A stretch of 64,000 nt of DNA from Halobacteria archaeon HArc-gm2 (GCA_025517465.1 JAOPKE010000012.1:1-64000); one strand, 5' to 3'; numbered from the stretch's first letter, positions 17,468 to 26,314 are shown. Numbers and translations are program-made. The notes: a model not told the origin generated them from the sequence alone.

Positions 17468-19267
17468 TTACTCCTGGGCCGTCAGCTTGCCCTTCCGGGG
17501 CAGCCAGAACGGCGGCCACTTGACGGCACGGTCCGGGTCGCCTTCCTCGACGATGTCCCACTCGTCGTTGGTCAGCCAGGACTGCTCGAACTTGGAGACC
17601 AGCGAGAGGAACGGCAGGTCGACGTTGTTGTGCCAGGCCGCTTCCTGGACGATCGGCATCGCCTCCTCGTTGGTCGGGACCGTCGCGATCTCCTCGACCT
17701 TCTGGAGGGGATTGATCGTCGTCTCGCCGTCGCCGCTCATCGAGGGGATGGTCTGCTCTTCCTCGGCCGGGTAGTTGTGCCCGCCGTCCATCGCGTCGAA
17801 CGCCAGCTGGTGGCGCAGCGGGAAGTAGGGGAACGTCGAACGCGCCTGGCCCGGCAGCCAGTAGAACGCGGCGATGTCGAAGTTGGAGTCGATGATCCGA
17901 CCCTGCCAGTCGCTCGTCGGTGCAGTCGCGACCGTCAGGTCGATACCGAAGTCGCTGAGCCGGTCGACGATGGTGTTGGTCATCGTCGTGAAGTCGGACC
18001 AGCCCGCCGGCGTGAGGTACTCGGCGCTGAGGGCCTCGCCGTCGGGGGTCTGCCAGGTGCCGCCGGACTTCGAGTAGCCCGCGTCCTCGAGAACCTGCGT
18101 CGCCGACTCGGTGTCGCTCTCGCCGACGCCGTAGTCGTTGAAGTTGCTCTTCTGGTCACCGAGCCACTGGTCGATGTTCTTCGGCGCGATCCCACAGGGG
18201 ACGCTCGCCGGGAACTTCGTTCGCGGGCCCGCGTTCTCGACGAGCTCCTCGCGGTTGATGACGTAGGCGATTGCCTGTCGGACCGCGCGGTCGCCGAAGA
18301 TATCGCTGTCGTGGTTGAAGACCGTCCCGTAGCCCCACTTGGCCAGGATGGACCGGATCTCGACGACGTGGTCCTGATACCCTTCGACCGTCTCCGGCGG
18401 CGCGAACGCGCTCCAGGAACTGTCGAAGCGGCCGCCGCCCGCAGTGAAGTCCTGCTGGGGGACGCTCGCTTCCTGGTAGGCGTCGAACTGCCAGTCGCTG
18501 AAGTTGATGTTGTCCGCGTCGCGGAACTCGGGGTTGCGCTCGAAGTTCCACTCCTGCTGGCTCCGGTCGACGTACTTGAACGGACCGCTCACGAGGACGT
18601 CCTCGTCGCTGTCCTCCCACACCCAGGTCTGGACTTCGGAGGCGTCCTGGTCGAGGAACTGCTCGAACACGGAGGCCGGCGTGGAGACCCACATGTTCGA
18701 CAGCTGGAACTTGACCATCTGCGGGTTCGTCTCGCCCGAGAGGTTCAGCTGGTAGGTCAGGTCGTCGACGACCTCGGTGCTCTCGACGTAGCCCCAGATG
18801 GCGCTCCCGGTCTTCTTCTGAAGCTGGAACTGGGTGTCGATGTCCTCGGTGGTGACCTGGCTCCCGTCGGACCAGGTGAGGTCGTCGCGGAACGTCAGCG
18901 TGACCGTCTTCCCGTCGAACTCCCAGTCGTCGAGCGCCTCGAGCTGGAACTCGCCGCTTTCGAAAGAGTACGCTGCGTATCGGTCGAACGCCAGTCGCGA
19001 GGCAGGCTCGGAGGCGTTCTGCGTGTGGTGTCGGTTGATCGTGTCTTCGGTGGGGTTCGTCTGCAGTGCGCTGACGTGGGTCTTGTCGATGACGCCACTC
19101 GCACCGCCGTCCTCGCCGTCGCCGCTCGACTCGTTGCCGTCCTCACCGTCGCCACCGTCGCCACCACTGTCACAGCCCGCGAGGGCCGCGGCGCCTGAAA
19201 CGCCAACTAGCTCCACAAACCGTCTGCGGTCTACTAAGGAACGATATTTTGTGTTATCAGCTGCCAT
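17468..19267 (-). CDS. ABC transporter substrate-binding lipoprotein, SBP_bac_5 (Dpp/Opp/oligosaccharide) family
   Basis: 599 aa. The N-terminal Tat-lipoprotein signal has DRRRFVELVG and the lipobox LAGC near residue 34, followed by a Gly/Asp/Ser linker. The bulk is a family 5 solute-binding fold (AFDRYAAYSFESG, LTFRDDLTWSDGSQVT, EYTLTPAGW-type segments). It is the first gene of the importer operon, under a TATA box at 19295-19303. Family 5 binding proteins take peptides or oligosaccharides. Placement between GH67 and the xylonate and glucuronate genes suggests (glucurono)xylo-oligosaccharides. Confidence 0.92.
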   Translation of the reverse strand: MAADNTKYRSLVDRRRFVELVGVSGAAALAGCDSGGDGGDGEDGNESSGDGEDGGASGVIDKTHVSALQTNPTEDTINRHHTQNASEPASRLAFDRYAAYSFESGEFQLEALDDWEFDGKTVTLTFRDDLTWSDGSQVTTEDIDTQFQLQKKTGSAIWGYVESTEVVDDLTYQLNLSGETNPQMVKFQLSNMWVSTPASVFEQFLDQDASEVQTWVWEDSDEDVLVSGPFKYVDRSQQEWNFERNPEFRDADNINFSDWQFDAYQEASVPQQDFTAGGGRFDSSWSAFAPPETVEGYQDHVVEIRSILAKWGYGTVFNHDSDIFGDRAVRQAIAYVINREELVENAGPRTKFPASVPCGIAPKNIDQWLGDQKSNFNDYGVGESDTESATQVLEDAGYSKSGGTWQTPDGEALSAEYLTPAGWSDFTTMTNTIVDRLSDFGIDLTVATAPTSDWQGRIIDSNFDIAAFYWLPGQARSTFPYFPLRHQLAFDAMDGGHNYPAEEEQTIPSMSGDGETTINPLQKVEEIATVPTNEEAMPIVQEAAWHNNVDLPFLSLVSKFEQSWLTNDEWDIVEEGDPDRAVKWPPFWLPRKGKLTAQE

Positions 19268-19294
19268 GATCCACTGTAATGGCCTACAGGAGTC

Positions 19295-19303
19295 ATAATA
19301 AAA
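19295..19303 (-). promoter_or_regulatory. TATA box of the Dpp-type transporter operon
   Basis: On the minus strand TTTTATTAT starts 36 nt upstream of the ATG at 19267. It is the same TTTTAT core used by the xylanase promoters. Confidence 0.5.
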
Positions 19304-19867
19304 CTACTGAAAGCGAAAATGGCCATCGTACCTTACGGCAGGGCTTTATCAGCAGAGATAGTCCACCGTTAGACGCCAGTTACTCGGCGAACGACGCCCC
19401 TCAATTTGACGACTCCCTGGTACCCCGTTCGTGGACCGTGCTTCGCTCGCCGTTGGTTTCCCCACGCTAGTGCCGAAATCTTGTGCCGATCCTCCCTGAT
19501 CGAGTCGTATAGATCCAGCCGCCGGTTCGCGCGACATGCTGTTCCTCGACCGATAGCTTCGGCCGACACGTTCGTGAATACGCGACGAGTGAGCGCCCTC
19601 GACGGCGTCCTCCCGGTCTGGTCCGACGTCAGGCGTCGATCGGGACGAGAACTCACCGTCGTTCTGTCGGAGACCGGACCGCCAGAGAAACGGTACGAAA
19701 CGGCGGCTTATCTTCTCGGGTCGCTCATGCTCGCACGGGCCACCCACTCCGTTCGAGCAGACCGAGGCGCGTGGCGCCTCGCGTTCCCCGCTCGGCCACA
19801 AGCTGGCCCGGCCTTCGGCCGCGCCAGACTGGCTCACGGGTCACTCCGTTCACCGTTCGCTGTATAG
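19304..19867. other. Intergenic region without a recognisable gene
   Basis: Open frames exist on both strands, but they are rich in Arg, Ser and Cys with no family resemblance, so I treat them as chance. The region carries the upstream part of the transporter promoter and is less GC-biased near 19300-19400. No tRNA or array is seen. Confidence 0.5.
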
Positions 19868-19890
19868 CTGGTCGCTCACAGAGCGACCAG
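19868..19890 (-). terminator. Perfect 10-bp hairpin downstream of xacD-like gene
   Basis: CTGGTCGCTC (19868-19877) and GAGCGACCAG (19881-19890) are perfect inverted repeats around a 3-nt loop. The hairpin lies about 55 bp beyond the stop of the xylonate dehydratase gene. It may be a terminator or mRNA-stabilising stem; no T-run follows directly. Confidence 0.45.
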
Positions 19891-19891
19891 C

Positions 19892-19961
19892 CTACGCCTC
19901 GTCGAACGCCTGAAATCGAAAAGATTCTGGCTCGAAGAAGCTCCGCTACGCCTCGTCGAAC
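19892..19961. repeat. Duplicated 3' end of the xacD-like gene
   Basis: CTACGCCTCGTCGAAC occurs at 19946-19961, where it encodes the last residues and stop of the dehydratase, and again at 19892-19907, just downstream of the gene. The copies are 54 bp apart. Confidence 0.6.
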
Positions 19962-21184
19962 AGCGTCTCGCCCTCGACCATGTGCTCCTCGACGGCGTCG
20001 AGATTGAGCGTCAGGCCGAGACCGGGCTCTTCGGGGATCTCCATGCGACCGTTCTCGATGAGGTTGTCCTCCTCGACCAGGTCCTCCCACCAGCCGAGCT
20101 GGTAAGAGTGGTACTCGAGCGCGAGCGAGTTCGGGATGGCCGTGGCGACCTGCGCCGAGGCCATCGTCCCGATGGGGGAAGAGACGTTGTGCATGGCGAC
20201 GGGGATGTAGTACATCTCCGCGAGGTCGGCGATCTTTCGGGTCTCGCGCATGCCACCGACGCGGGGCAGGTCGGGCGCGATGATGTCGACGGCCTGGGGC
20301 TCCAGCAGGGTGCGCTGGCCGTACTTGCGGTAGACGTTCTCCCCGACGGCGATGGGCGTCGTCGTGGACTTCGTGACGTTCTCCTGAACCTCGTGGTTCT
20401 CCGGCGGGACGGGGTCCTCGAGCCACCAGACGTCGTACGGTTCGAGGGCCTCGGCGAGTCGCTTGGCCGAGCCGCCGGTGAACGACCAGTGGCAGTCGAA
20501 GGCGACGTCGGCACGGTCGCCGACGCGCTCCGTGACCTCCTTCACGATCTCGACCTTGTGGTCGATCTCGGGGTTGCGGAGGTGGCGGTTGGCCCGGTCC
20601 TTCTCGTGACCGGAGGGAACGTCGAGGTCGAACTTGATGGCGTCGTAGCCCAGGTCCTCGACGACGCGCTCACCTTCGTCGGCACAGGCCACCGGGTTGG
20701 CCTCGTCTTCGGTGTGGAGGTCACAGTAGACGCGGACCTCGTCGCGGTACTTGCCGCCGACGAGCTGGTAGGCCGGCACGTCGAGGAGTTTGCCAGCGAC
20801 GTCGTGGAGTGCGATCTCGATGCCGGAGATGGCGGAGATCGTCTTGCCGGAGATGGAGCCCTCACCGGACATCTTCTGAATGAGGTGCTCGTAGAGCCGG
20901 TCGATGTCCAGCGGGTTCTCGCCGACGACGAAGGGCTTCATCCGCTCGATGATAGCCGTGTCACCGCCGCCCCAGTAGGACTCACCGGTGCCCACGACGC
21001 CGGCGTCGGTGTAGACGCGGACGAGAATCCACGGGTAGTTTCCGTCGACCATCGTCGTCTGGACGTCGGTGATCTCGACGTCACGCGCGTCGCCGCGGCT
21101 GTTCGTGAGTCCCATCGTCTCCGAGGAGAGGTCGCGCATCGTGTACTCCGCGTTCGGATCACGGAGCTTGGCGTGGTCTACCAT
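19946..21184 (-). CDS. xacD: D-xylonate dehydratase, enolase superfamily (XacD-like)
   Basis: 412 aa. It dehydrates xylonate (and probably arabinonate) to 2-keto-3-deoxypentonate in the oxidative pentose pathway. The N-terminal capping domain (about 35-150) is followed by an enolase-type barrel. Metal ligands are D230 (FDCHW), E256 (WLEDP) and E282 (VGENVY); H332 (AMHNVSSP) is the likely base. The opening residues (MVDHAKLRDPNAEYTMRDL) match my memory of the Haloferax volcanii XacD start, which also fixes the ATG at 21184. The next gene upstream on the same strand is the XacA-like xylose dehydrogenase. Confidence 0.9.
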   Translation of the reverse strand: MVDHAKLRDPNAEYTMRDLSSETMGLTNSRGDARDVEITDVQTTMVDGNYPWILVRVYTDAGVVGTGESYWGGGDTAIIERMKPFVVGENPLDIDRLYEHLIQKMSGEGSISGKTISAISGIEIALHDVAGKLLDVPAYQLVGGKYRDEVRVYCDLHTEDEANPVACADEGERVVEDLGYDAIKFDLDVPSGHEKDRANRHLRNPEIDHKVEIVKEVTERVGDRADVAFDCHWSFTGGSAKRLAEALEPYDVWWLEDPVPPENHEVQENVTKSTTTPIAVGENVYRKYGQRTLLEPQAVDIIAPDLPRVGGMRETRKIADLAEMYYIPVAMHNVSSPIGTMASAQVATAIPNSLALEYHSYQLGWWEDLVEEDNLIENGRMEIPEEPGLGLTLNLDAVEEHMVEGETLFDEA

Positions 21185-21322
21185 CCTACTCCGACGATGC
21201 CGAGCGAGTATAGTAAAGGTTCTGAAGTAGCGGCCGGATTCCGCGTCTCCGGCGATGGTTACGCCACCTGAACGGCGGTACGACGCGGAGCGCGAACGGG
21301 GAGATTCGGGGTCGGGCGGTCG

Positions 21323-22411
21323 CTACTCGACCGTCACGCGTTCGCCGGTCTCTGCAGCGTCGTAAATCGCCTTCAGCGCGTACATATCGTCCAGTCCGTG
21401 CTCGCCGTCGGGGCCGATGGGTTCCTCGCGGAGGACGCGGTCGGCGAAGTAGTCGAACTCCTCGGTCATCTCGCTGCCCATCATGTCGCGACGACCGGAG
21501 TCGATCTCCACCGTTCGGTCACCGCGCCGGAGCGTCAGCGTCTGGGGCGTCTGGCCGAGGAAGATGGGCTCGATGGTCAGTTCGCCCTCGGTGCCGATGA
21601 CGCTGAAGCGGCCCGAGAGCTGTGCGTTCTGACTCGCGGTGTACGCCGCAGTCGTCCCGTCGGCGTACTCGACGGTGAAGCTGGCGTGCTCGTCCGGAAC
21701 CTTCGAGAACGCCTGGTGCTCGCTGCGCATCATCGCCGTGGCCGCGACGGGTTCGGCGTCGAGGACGAACCGCGCGGTGTTGAGCGGGTAGATTCCCAGG
21801 TCCATGACCGTCGCGCCGTAGCCCGCCTTGTCGGGGTTCACGCGCCACTGGTCCACGTCGTCCGAGACGACGTCCAGCATCGTCTGGGTCATGTGCCCCT
21901 CGACGGCGACAGGCTCGCCGATGGCCCCCTCGCGGATCAGTTCGCGCATCCGCCGGACGTCGGGGTCGGTCTGCATCCGGTAGGCGGTCATCAGCGGGAT
22001 GTCCTCGGCGGCGGCGACGAGCTCCTCGGCGCGCTCGACGGTCGCCTCCAGGGGCTTCTCGCAGAGGACGGCCTTGTCGTGTTCGGCGGCGGCCTCGACG
22101 TACTCCTTGTGGTAGGCGTTGGGCGTGCAGACGTAGAGGGCGTCGTAGGCGTCGACGGCCTCGCCGTCGATCAGCTCGTCGTAGGTCAGCGCGACCTCCA
22201 CCGTCTCGTTCTCGTCGCGCACGCGAGCGGCCTTGTCCTCGCTCCCGCTGACGACGGCCGTCGTCTCGCAGAACTCGGAGTCTTCCACCGCCGGCATCGC
22301 CTCCTCCATCGTCCACCAGCCCAGTCCGACCATTGCGACGCGGAGCGTCCCCGAGTCCAGTTCCTGCCAGTCCCGTTCGGTGAACGCCGCGAGGTAGTCC
22401 TCGATTGCCAT
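21323..22411 (-). CDS. xacA: D-xylose 1-dehydrogenase, Gfo/Idh/MocA family (XacA-like)
   Basis: 362 aa from the ATG at 22411; the frame stays open upstream to 22537 but that part looks like non-coding translation. The Rossmann motif is VGLGWWT near residue 20 and the catalytic Lys lies in CEKPLEAT near residue 100. The C-terminal alpha/beta domain includes DLGIYPLNTARF. By homology to haloarchaeal xylose dehydrogenase it oxidises xylose to xylonolactone with NADP+. It stands 138 bp upstream of the xacD-like gene on the same strand. A paralogue at 59027-60097 shares the WW motif and overall layout, so the substrate split between them is open. Confidence 0.85.
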   Translation of the reverse strand: MAIEDYLAAFTERDWQELDSGTLRVAMVGLGWWTMEEAMPAVEDSEFCETTAVVSGSEDKAARVRDENETVEVALTYDELIDGEAVDAYDALYVCTPNAYHKEYVEAAAEHDKAVLCEKPLEATVERAEELVAAAEDIPLMTAYRMQTDPDVRRMRELIREGAIGEPVAVEGHMTQTMLDVVSDDVDQWRVNPDKAGYGATVMDLGIYPLNTARFVLDAEPVAATAMMRSEHQAFSKVPDEHASFTVEYADGTTAAYTASQNAQLSGRFSVIGTEGELTIEPIFLGQTPQTLTLRRGDRTVEIDSGRRDMMGSEMTEEFDYFADRVLREEPIGPDGEHGLDDMYALKAIYDAAETGERVTVE

Positions 22412-22515
22412 ATTCTGGAGTTCCTGTGGACCGCAAAAAGTGTAGCCATCTGCCCGCGACGGGCGGTGGAGAGCGCCAGCGCCCGGGCGAGTGAATCGGC
22501 CGCTGGCCGGCTCAT

Positions 22516-22593
22516 ACTGGTGGTTGTAACTTTGCACCGGCGTTCGACGTGGCCGGTGCCGTCGAACGCCGATACGGGCTTACAACCACCAGT
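22516..22593. repeat. Nested palindromic element, copy 1
   Basis: Outer arms are ACTGGTGGTTGTAA (22516-22529) and its reverse complement (22580-22593). Inner arms are GGCGTTCGAC (22539-22548) and GTCGAACGCC (22561-22570). The element ends 1 bp before the uxaC stop codon. A second copy with the same design is at 26314-26394. Without a transposase it resembles a MITE or a mobile hairpin; it may also serve as terminator. Confidence 0.75.
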
Positions 22594-22594
22594 G

Positions 22595-23962
22595 TCAGAA
22601 CCCGTACAGCTCCCGGGGTCGGTCGTAGGCGACGTGCCTGACCAGTCGCTCGGCGTTACCCTCCGGAATCTGGCCGCGCTCGACCATCCGGCCGACGACG
22701 TTGGCGAGCGTCCGCCGGAACATCTCGAAGCGCGAGCCGTAGGAGACCAGCTTCCGCGAGTCGCTCACCATCCCGGCGTGGTTGGCCAGCAGGTCGACGG
22801 AGGCGGCGTACTCCAGCTGGTCCTCCATCCCGTAGGGGCTGTCGTTGAACCACCAGGCCGGACCGATGCTCACGTTCGGGTACGCGCGGGCGACTGTGCC
22901 GACGCCGTAGTAGTGACTCGGGTCGAGCACGTAGAGGACCACCTCGAACTCGCCGTCGAAGCGGTCGAGGAAGTAGTCCAGTCCTTCGACGACGTCGACG
23001 TCCTGCGTCGAGACGTCGCCGCCGGCGTTCGGCCCGAGTTCGTCGTACAGCGACTGGCGATAGCTCCGCACGGCGCCGACGTGGAGCTGGGTGACCCACT
23101 CCCGCTCGGCGTTCAGTTCGCCGACGAACTCCAGGACGTAGGCCTTCCAGTCCTCGACGTCGCGCTCTGAAATGTTCTCCCCGCGGCGCGCACGTTCGTA
23201 GATGCCAGCCGCCCGGTCGTCACTGACGGGCCGCGAGATGGGGTCCGTCCCGGTGCCGACGTCGCAGGCGACGCAGCCGTGGTCGGCGAAGTACTGGTGG
23301 GTCTCCCGGAGCGCGGCGCGGAAGCCGACCAGGTCGGAGACGTCGGGCTCGGTCGCGTCGTCGAGTTCGGCGACGAAGGCGTCCCACGCGTCGGTCTCGA
23401 TCTTCAGCGCCCGGTCCGGCCGCCAGGTCGGACGGACGTCCACGCCGTCGACCTCGTCCTCGGCCCGTTCGTGGTACTCCAGCCGGTCGGTCGGGTCGTC
23501 GCTGCTGCACAGCACCTCCACGTCCATGTCACGGAGGACCTGCTGGGGCCGCATCGCGTCGGACTGGAGCTGTTCCTTCGTCTCCTCCCAGATCTCGTCC
23601 GCGGTGTCGCTGTTGATCGGCTCGTGGATGTCGAAGCGGCGCTTCAGGTCGAGGTGGACCCACTCGTAGGTCGGGTTGCCCGCCAGGTCGGGAAAGACCT
23701 CGGCGAGGGCGTGCCACTTCTCCCGGTTGCTCGCGTCGCCAGTGATTTTCTCCTCGGGTACGCCGCGCTTGCGCATCAGCTGCCAGACGTAGTGGTCGGT
23801 CGCGCCCTCGACCTCCCAGACGTCGCTCCAGTGCTCGTTCTCGACGACTTCCGCCAGGTCGATGTGGTTGTGCGGGTCGACCACGGGGAGGTCGGCGATG
23901 GACTGGTAGAGGTCCCGTGCTGCGCCGGATTCGAGGAGATAGTCGTCGTCAAGGAAGCTCAT
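22595..23962 (-). CDS. uxaC: Glucuronate (uronate) isomerase
   Basis: 455 aa from the ATG at 23962 (MSFLDDDYLLESG). The frame runs 50 codons further upstream, but that sequence lies in the foldback element and looks non-coding. It isomerises D-glucuronate to D-fructuronate. The metal motif PHNHIDL near residue 30 and segments such as SDPTDRLEYH-type and FNDSPYGMEDQL are typical of the UxaC amidohydrolase fold. Its substrate is supplied by the GH67 enzyme at 11805-13886; the next pathway enzyme but one, UxuA, lies divergently at 24400. Confidence 0.93.
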   Translation of the reverse strand: MSFLDDDYLLESGAARDLYQSIADLPVVDPHNHIDLAEVVENEHWSDVWEVEGATDHYVWQLMRKRGVPEEKITGDASNREKWHALAEVFPDLAGNPTYEWVHLDLKRRFDIHEPINSDTADEIWEETKEQLQSDAMRPQQVLRDMDVEVLCSSDDPTDRLEYHERAEDEVDGVDVRPTWRPDRALKIETDAWDAFVAELDDATEPDVSDLVGFRAALRETHQYFADHGCVACDVGTGTDPISRPVSDDRAAGIYERARRGENISERDVEDWKAYVLEFVGELNAEREWVTQLHVGAVRSYRQSLYDELGPNAGGDVSTQDVDVVEGLDYFLDRFDGEFEVVLYVLDPSHYYGVGTVARAYPNVSIGPAWWFNDSPYGMEDQLEYAASVDLLANHAGMVSDSRKLVSYGSRFEMFRRTLANVVGRMVERGQIPEGNAERLVRHVAYDRPRELYGF

Positions 23963-24048
23963 ATCAGTGGAATTGGCTGATCTGGGCATCAAAGTTTCCC
24001 TAGGCATCGTTCGATGATGTTCCGGGAGAACAGCGAACGGAACAGGGC

Positions 24049-24311
24049 CCAACAACAGCCCGAAAGCCCCCGGGTGCTGGACCGGCCGGGACTCGCTGCG
24101 CTCCTCGCTCACTCCGTTCGCTCCGGTGCTTGCGTCGTCCGGGCCGGATCCAGCACCCGGCCCCTTTCAGTCCCGCCCGGTCGGCTGATCCACGGGGCGG
24201 GACTGAAAGGGGCCGAGCGGTCGTCGAGCGAGAACCTGCAAGCACGGCCGAAGGCCGCGCGCAGCGGGTTCGTAGCCGACGAGCGCGAGGGGGCTTTCGG
24301 GCTGTTGTTGG
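24049..24311. mobile_element. 263-bp foldback element with perfect 23-bp inverted ends (MITE-like)
   Basis: The terminal arms 24049-24071 and 24289-24311 are perfect reverse complements (left arm starts CCAACAACAGCCCGAAAG). Inside, CGGGTGCTGG (24071-24080) pairs with 24150-24159. A 21-bp arm at 24158-24178 (core CCCCTTTCAGTCCCGCCC) pairs perfectly with 24195-24215. No transposase frame or clear target duplication is visible. It fills most of the gap between uxaC and uxuA and separates their divergent promoters. The rest of the gap (23963-24048, 24312-24399) shows nothing else. Confidence 0.7.
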
Positions 24312-24399
24312 TTCCAGTAGTGCCGTCGCAGTTTCCAGGACATCCGCCATCACAATGCATGCCGAAGGTATATTGCCGAGCTAGACCCAACCCCGCTCC

Positions 24400-25383
24400 A
24401 TGAACACGACGGTCATGCTGCCGCCGCGGCCGGACAGGCGCTGGACGCTGGCGAAGCAACTGGGAATCGACACGGCGGTGGTCCGGTTCTGGGGCGAGGA
24501 GGAGTGGTGGGAGTACGACTCCCTCGTGCGCACGAAGAACCGGTTCGAGGACCACGGCCTCTCGCTGGACGTCGTCGAGGACCGGCCGCCGATGGAGCAG
24601 ACGGTGCTTGGCAAGGAGGGCCGCGACGAGGAAATCGCGACGGTGAAGCAGCTCCTGCGGAACATGGGCGAACTCGGCATCGAGGTGTACTGCTGGGTGT
24701 GGACGGAGTTGCCGGTGGGCGTCCCCAGAACGTCGGACTCCATCCCCCTGCGCGGTGACTCGCTGACGACGGGATACGACCACGCGGACATGGAGGGCGC
24801 GGGCCCCCATCCCGAGGCCGGCATCACCGAGGAGGAACTGTGGGAGAATCTCCAGTACTTCCTCGACGAGGTCGTCCCCGTTGCCGAGGAGGCCGGAGTC
24901 AAACTCGCGCTGCATCCCGACGACCCACCGATTTCGCCGGTGCGAGGCGTGCCGCGGCTCGTCACCTCACTCGAAAGTTTCGAACGCATCCTCGACATGC
25001 ACCCGAGCCCGAACCACGGCGTCACCTTCTGCCAGGGGAACTTCGCGGCGATGGGCGAGGACGTCCCGGCAGCCATCGACCGGCTGGCCGACGACATCCA
25101 CTTCGTCCACTTCCGCGACGTCGAGGGGACCCCCGACTCCTTCGTCGAGACGTGGCAGGACGACGGGCCGACGGACATGCTGGCGACGATGCGGGCCTAC
25201 GAGGCGGCGGGCTTCGACGGACCCATCCGTCCCGACCACGTCCCCAAGATGGTCGGCGAGGACGATCGGAACGAGGCCCACGCCGGCTACACCGACATGG
25301 GCCGGTTGTTCGCCGTGGGGTACATGAAGGGGCTCATGGAACAGGCGGCCGACGAACCGTCATTGGACGAACGTCGAAACTGA
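24400..25383 (+). CDS. uxuA: D-mannonate dehydratase
   Basis: 327 aa. It dehydrates D-mannonate to 2-keto-3-deoxygluconate. UxuA-type TIM-barrel signatures are present: LALHPDDPP near residue 170, GVTFCQGNF near 206, FVHFRDVEG near 237 and GPIRPDHVPKM near 272. His, Cys and Asp in these motifs are the metal ligands of the family. It pairs functionally with uxaC on the opposite strand. The fructuronate reductase that must act between them is not a classical UxuB here; SDR genes elsewhere in the window are candidates. Confidence 0.93.
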   Translation: MNTTVMLPPRPDRRWTLAKQLGIDTAVVRFWGEEEWWEYDSLVRTKNRFEDHGLSLDVVEDRPPMEQTVLGKEGRDEEIATVKQLLRNMGELGIEVYCWVWTELPVGVPRTSDSIPLRGDSLTTGYDHADMEGAGPHPEAGITEEELWENLQYFLDEVVPVAEEAGVKLALHPDDPPISPVRGVPRLVTSLESFERILDMHPSPNHGVTFCQGNFAAMGEDVPAAIDRLADDIHFVHFRDVEGTPDSFVETWQDDGPTDMLATMRAYEAAGFDGPIRPDHVPKMVGEDDRNEAHAGYTDMGRLFAVGYMKGLMEQAADEPSLDERRN

Positions 25384-25444
25384 CCGGCTCGCCGTCCCTG
25401 AGATGCGATAACACTATTTACACGGAGGGGATTTTCCAAGGTGC

Positions 25445-26314
25445 ATGAAATACTATCGCGTCGCGGCCGACGGCTCCCCGCGTCTCGCGGTCCGAACGGC
25501 CGACACCGCCTACGATCTGACCAGTGCGAAGGCCGAACTCACTTCCTTTCTCGACCTCGTTCGCGCCGCGAGTATCACCGACCGGACTATCGACGAGGTG
25601 ACCGACCAGCTCGTCGGGAACGCCGACGAGATCGACGTCGACACCCTGGAGAGCGATATCGCCGCACCTGTCGCGCCCAGTGAGGTCTGGGCCGCGGGCG
25701 TCACCTACCAGATCAGCGAGGAGGCCCGCGAGGCCGAGAGCGCGATGCCCGACATGTACCGCGAGGTGTACAACAGCGAGCGCCCGGAAATCTTCTTCAA
25801 GGCGACGCCGAACCGCACCGTCGGCCCGAACGACCGCGTGGGGATCCGCGAAGACTCCGAGTGGGACGTTCCGGAGCCGGAACTCGCCGTCGTTCTCTAT
25901 CGGGGCGACGTCGTCGGCTACACCATCGGGAACGACATGTCCAGCCGCTCCATCGAGGGCGAGAACCCGCTCTACCTCCCGCAGGCGAAGATCTACGACC
26001 GCTGTTGCTCCATCGGCCCCTGCGTCACCTCCGCGGCGGGCGTCGGCGACCCCCACGACCTGGAGATGTCGATGACCATCGAGCGCGACGGCGAGCAGGT
26101 GTTCGAGGGGTCGACCACGACGGCGAACATGGCCCAGACCTGCGAGGACCTGGTCTCCTACTACAACCGCCACAACGCCGTCCCCGAACTGGCCGTCCTG
26201 CTGACCGGCACCGCCATCGTCCCCGACGAGTCGTTCACGCTCCAGGAAGACGACCACGTCAGCATCGACCTCGAGAAGATCGGAACCCTCGAGAACGACG
26301 TCACTGTCGTCTGA
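25445..26314 (+). CDS. xacE: 2-keto-3-deoxy-D-xylonate/arabinonate dehydratase, FAH family (XacE-like)
   Basis: 289 aa. It converts 2-keto-3-deoxypentonate to alpha-ketoglutarate semialdehyde in the haloarchaeal pentose pathway, by analogy with the H. volcanii enzyme. The FAH fold has metal ligands in VPEPELAVVL (two Glu near residues 140-142) and GNDMSSRSIEG (Asp near 165). It follows uxuA by 61 bp with a TATA-like CTATTTAC in the gap, so it probably has its own promoter. A second FAH-family gene at 62781-63623 is more distant. FAH enzymes vary in substrate; the assignment rests on similarity and on the nearby xacD- and xacA-like genes. Confidence 0.82.
   Translation: MKYYRVAADGSPRLAVRTADTAYDLTSAKAELTSFLDLVRAASITDRTIDEVTDQLVGNADEIDVDTLESDIAAPVAPSEVWAAGVTYQISEEAREAESAMPDMYREVYNSERPEIFFKATPNRTVGPNDRVGIREDSEWDVPEPELAVVLYRGDVVGYTIGNDMSSRSIEGENPLYLPQAKIYDRCCSIGPCVTSAAGVGDPHDLEMSMTIERDGEQVFEGSTTTANMAQTCEDLVSYYNRHNAVPELAVLLTGTAIVPDESFTLQEDDHVSIDLEKIGTLENDVTVV

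Noticed and set aside
19349-19837. Possible transposase remnant in the region upstream of the Dpp-type transporter
   Set aside because: I considered AWGNQRRAKHG and similar stretches, but found no DDE or HUH motif and no inverted ends.
22412-22537. N-terminal extension of the xylose dehydrogenase
   Set aside because: The extra residues are Arg/Pro-rich, precede the well-placed start before the Rossmann motif, and run into the palindromic element region.
24014-24403. Open frames in the gap between uxaC and uxuA
   Set aside because: They are translations of the inverted-repeat element; symmetric arms give frames on both strands by construction.
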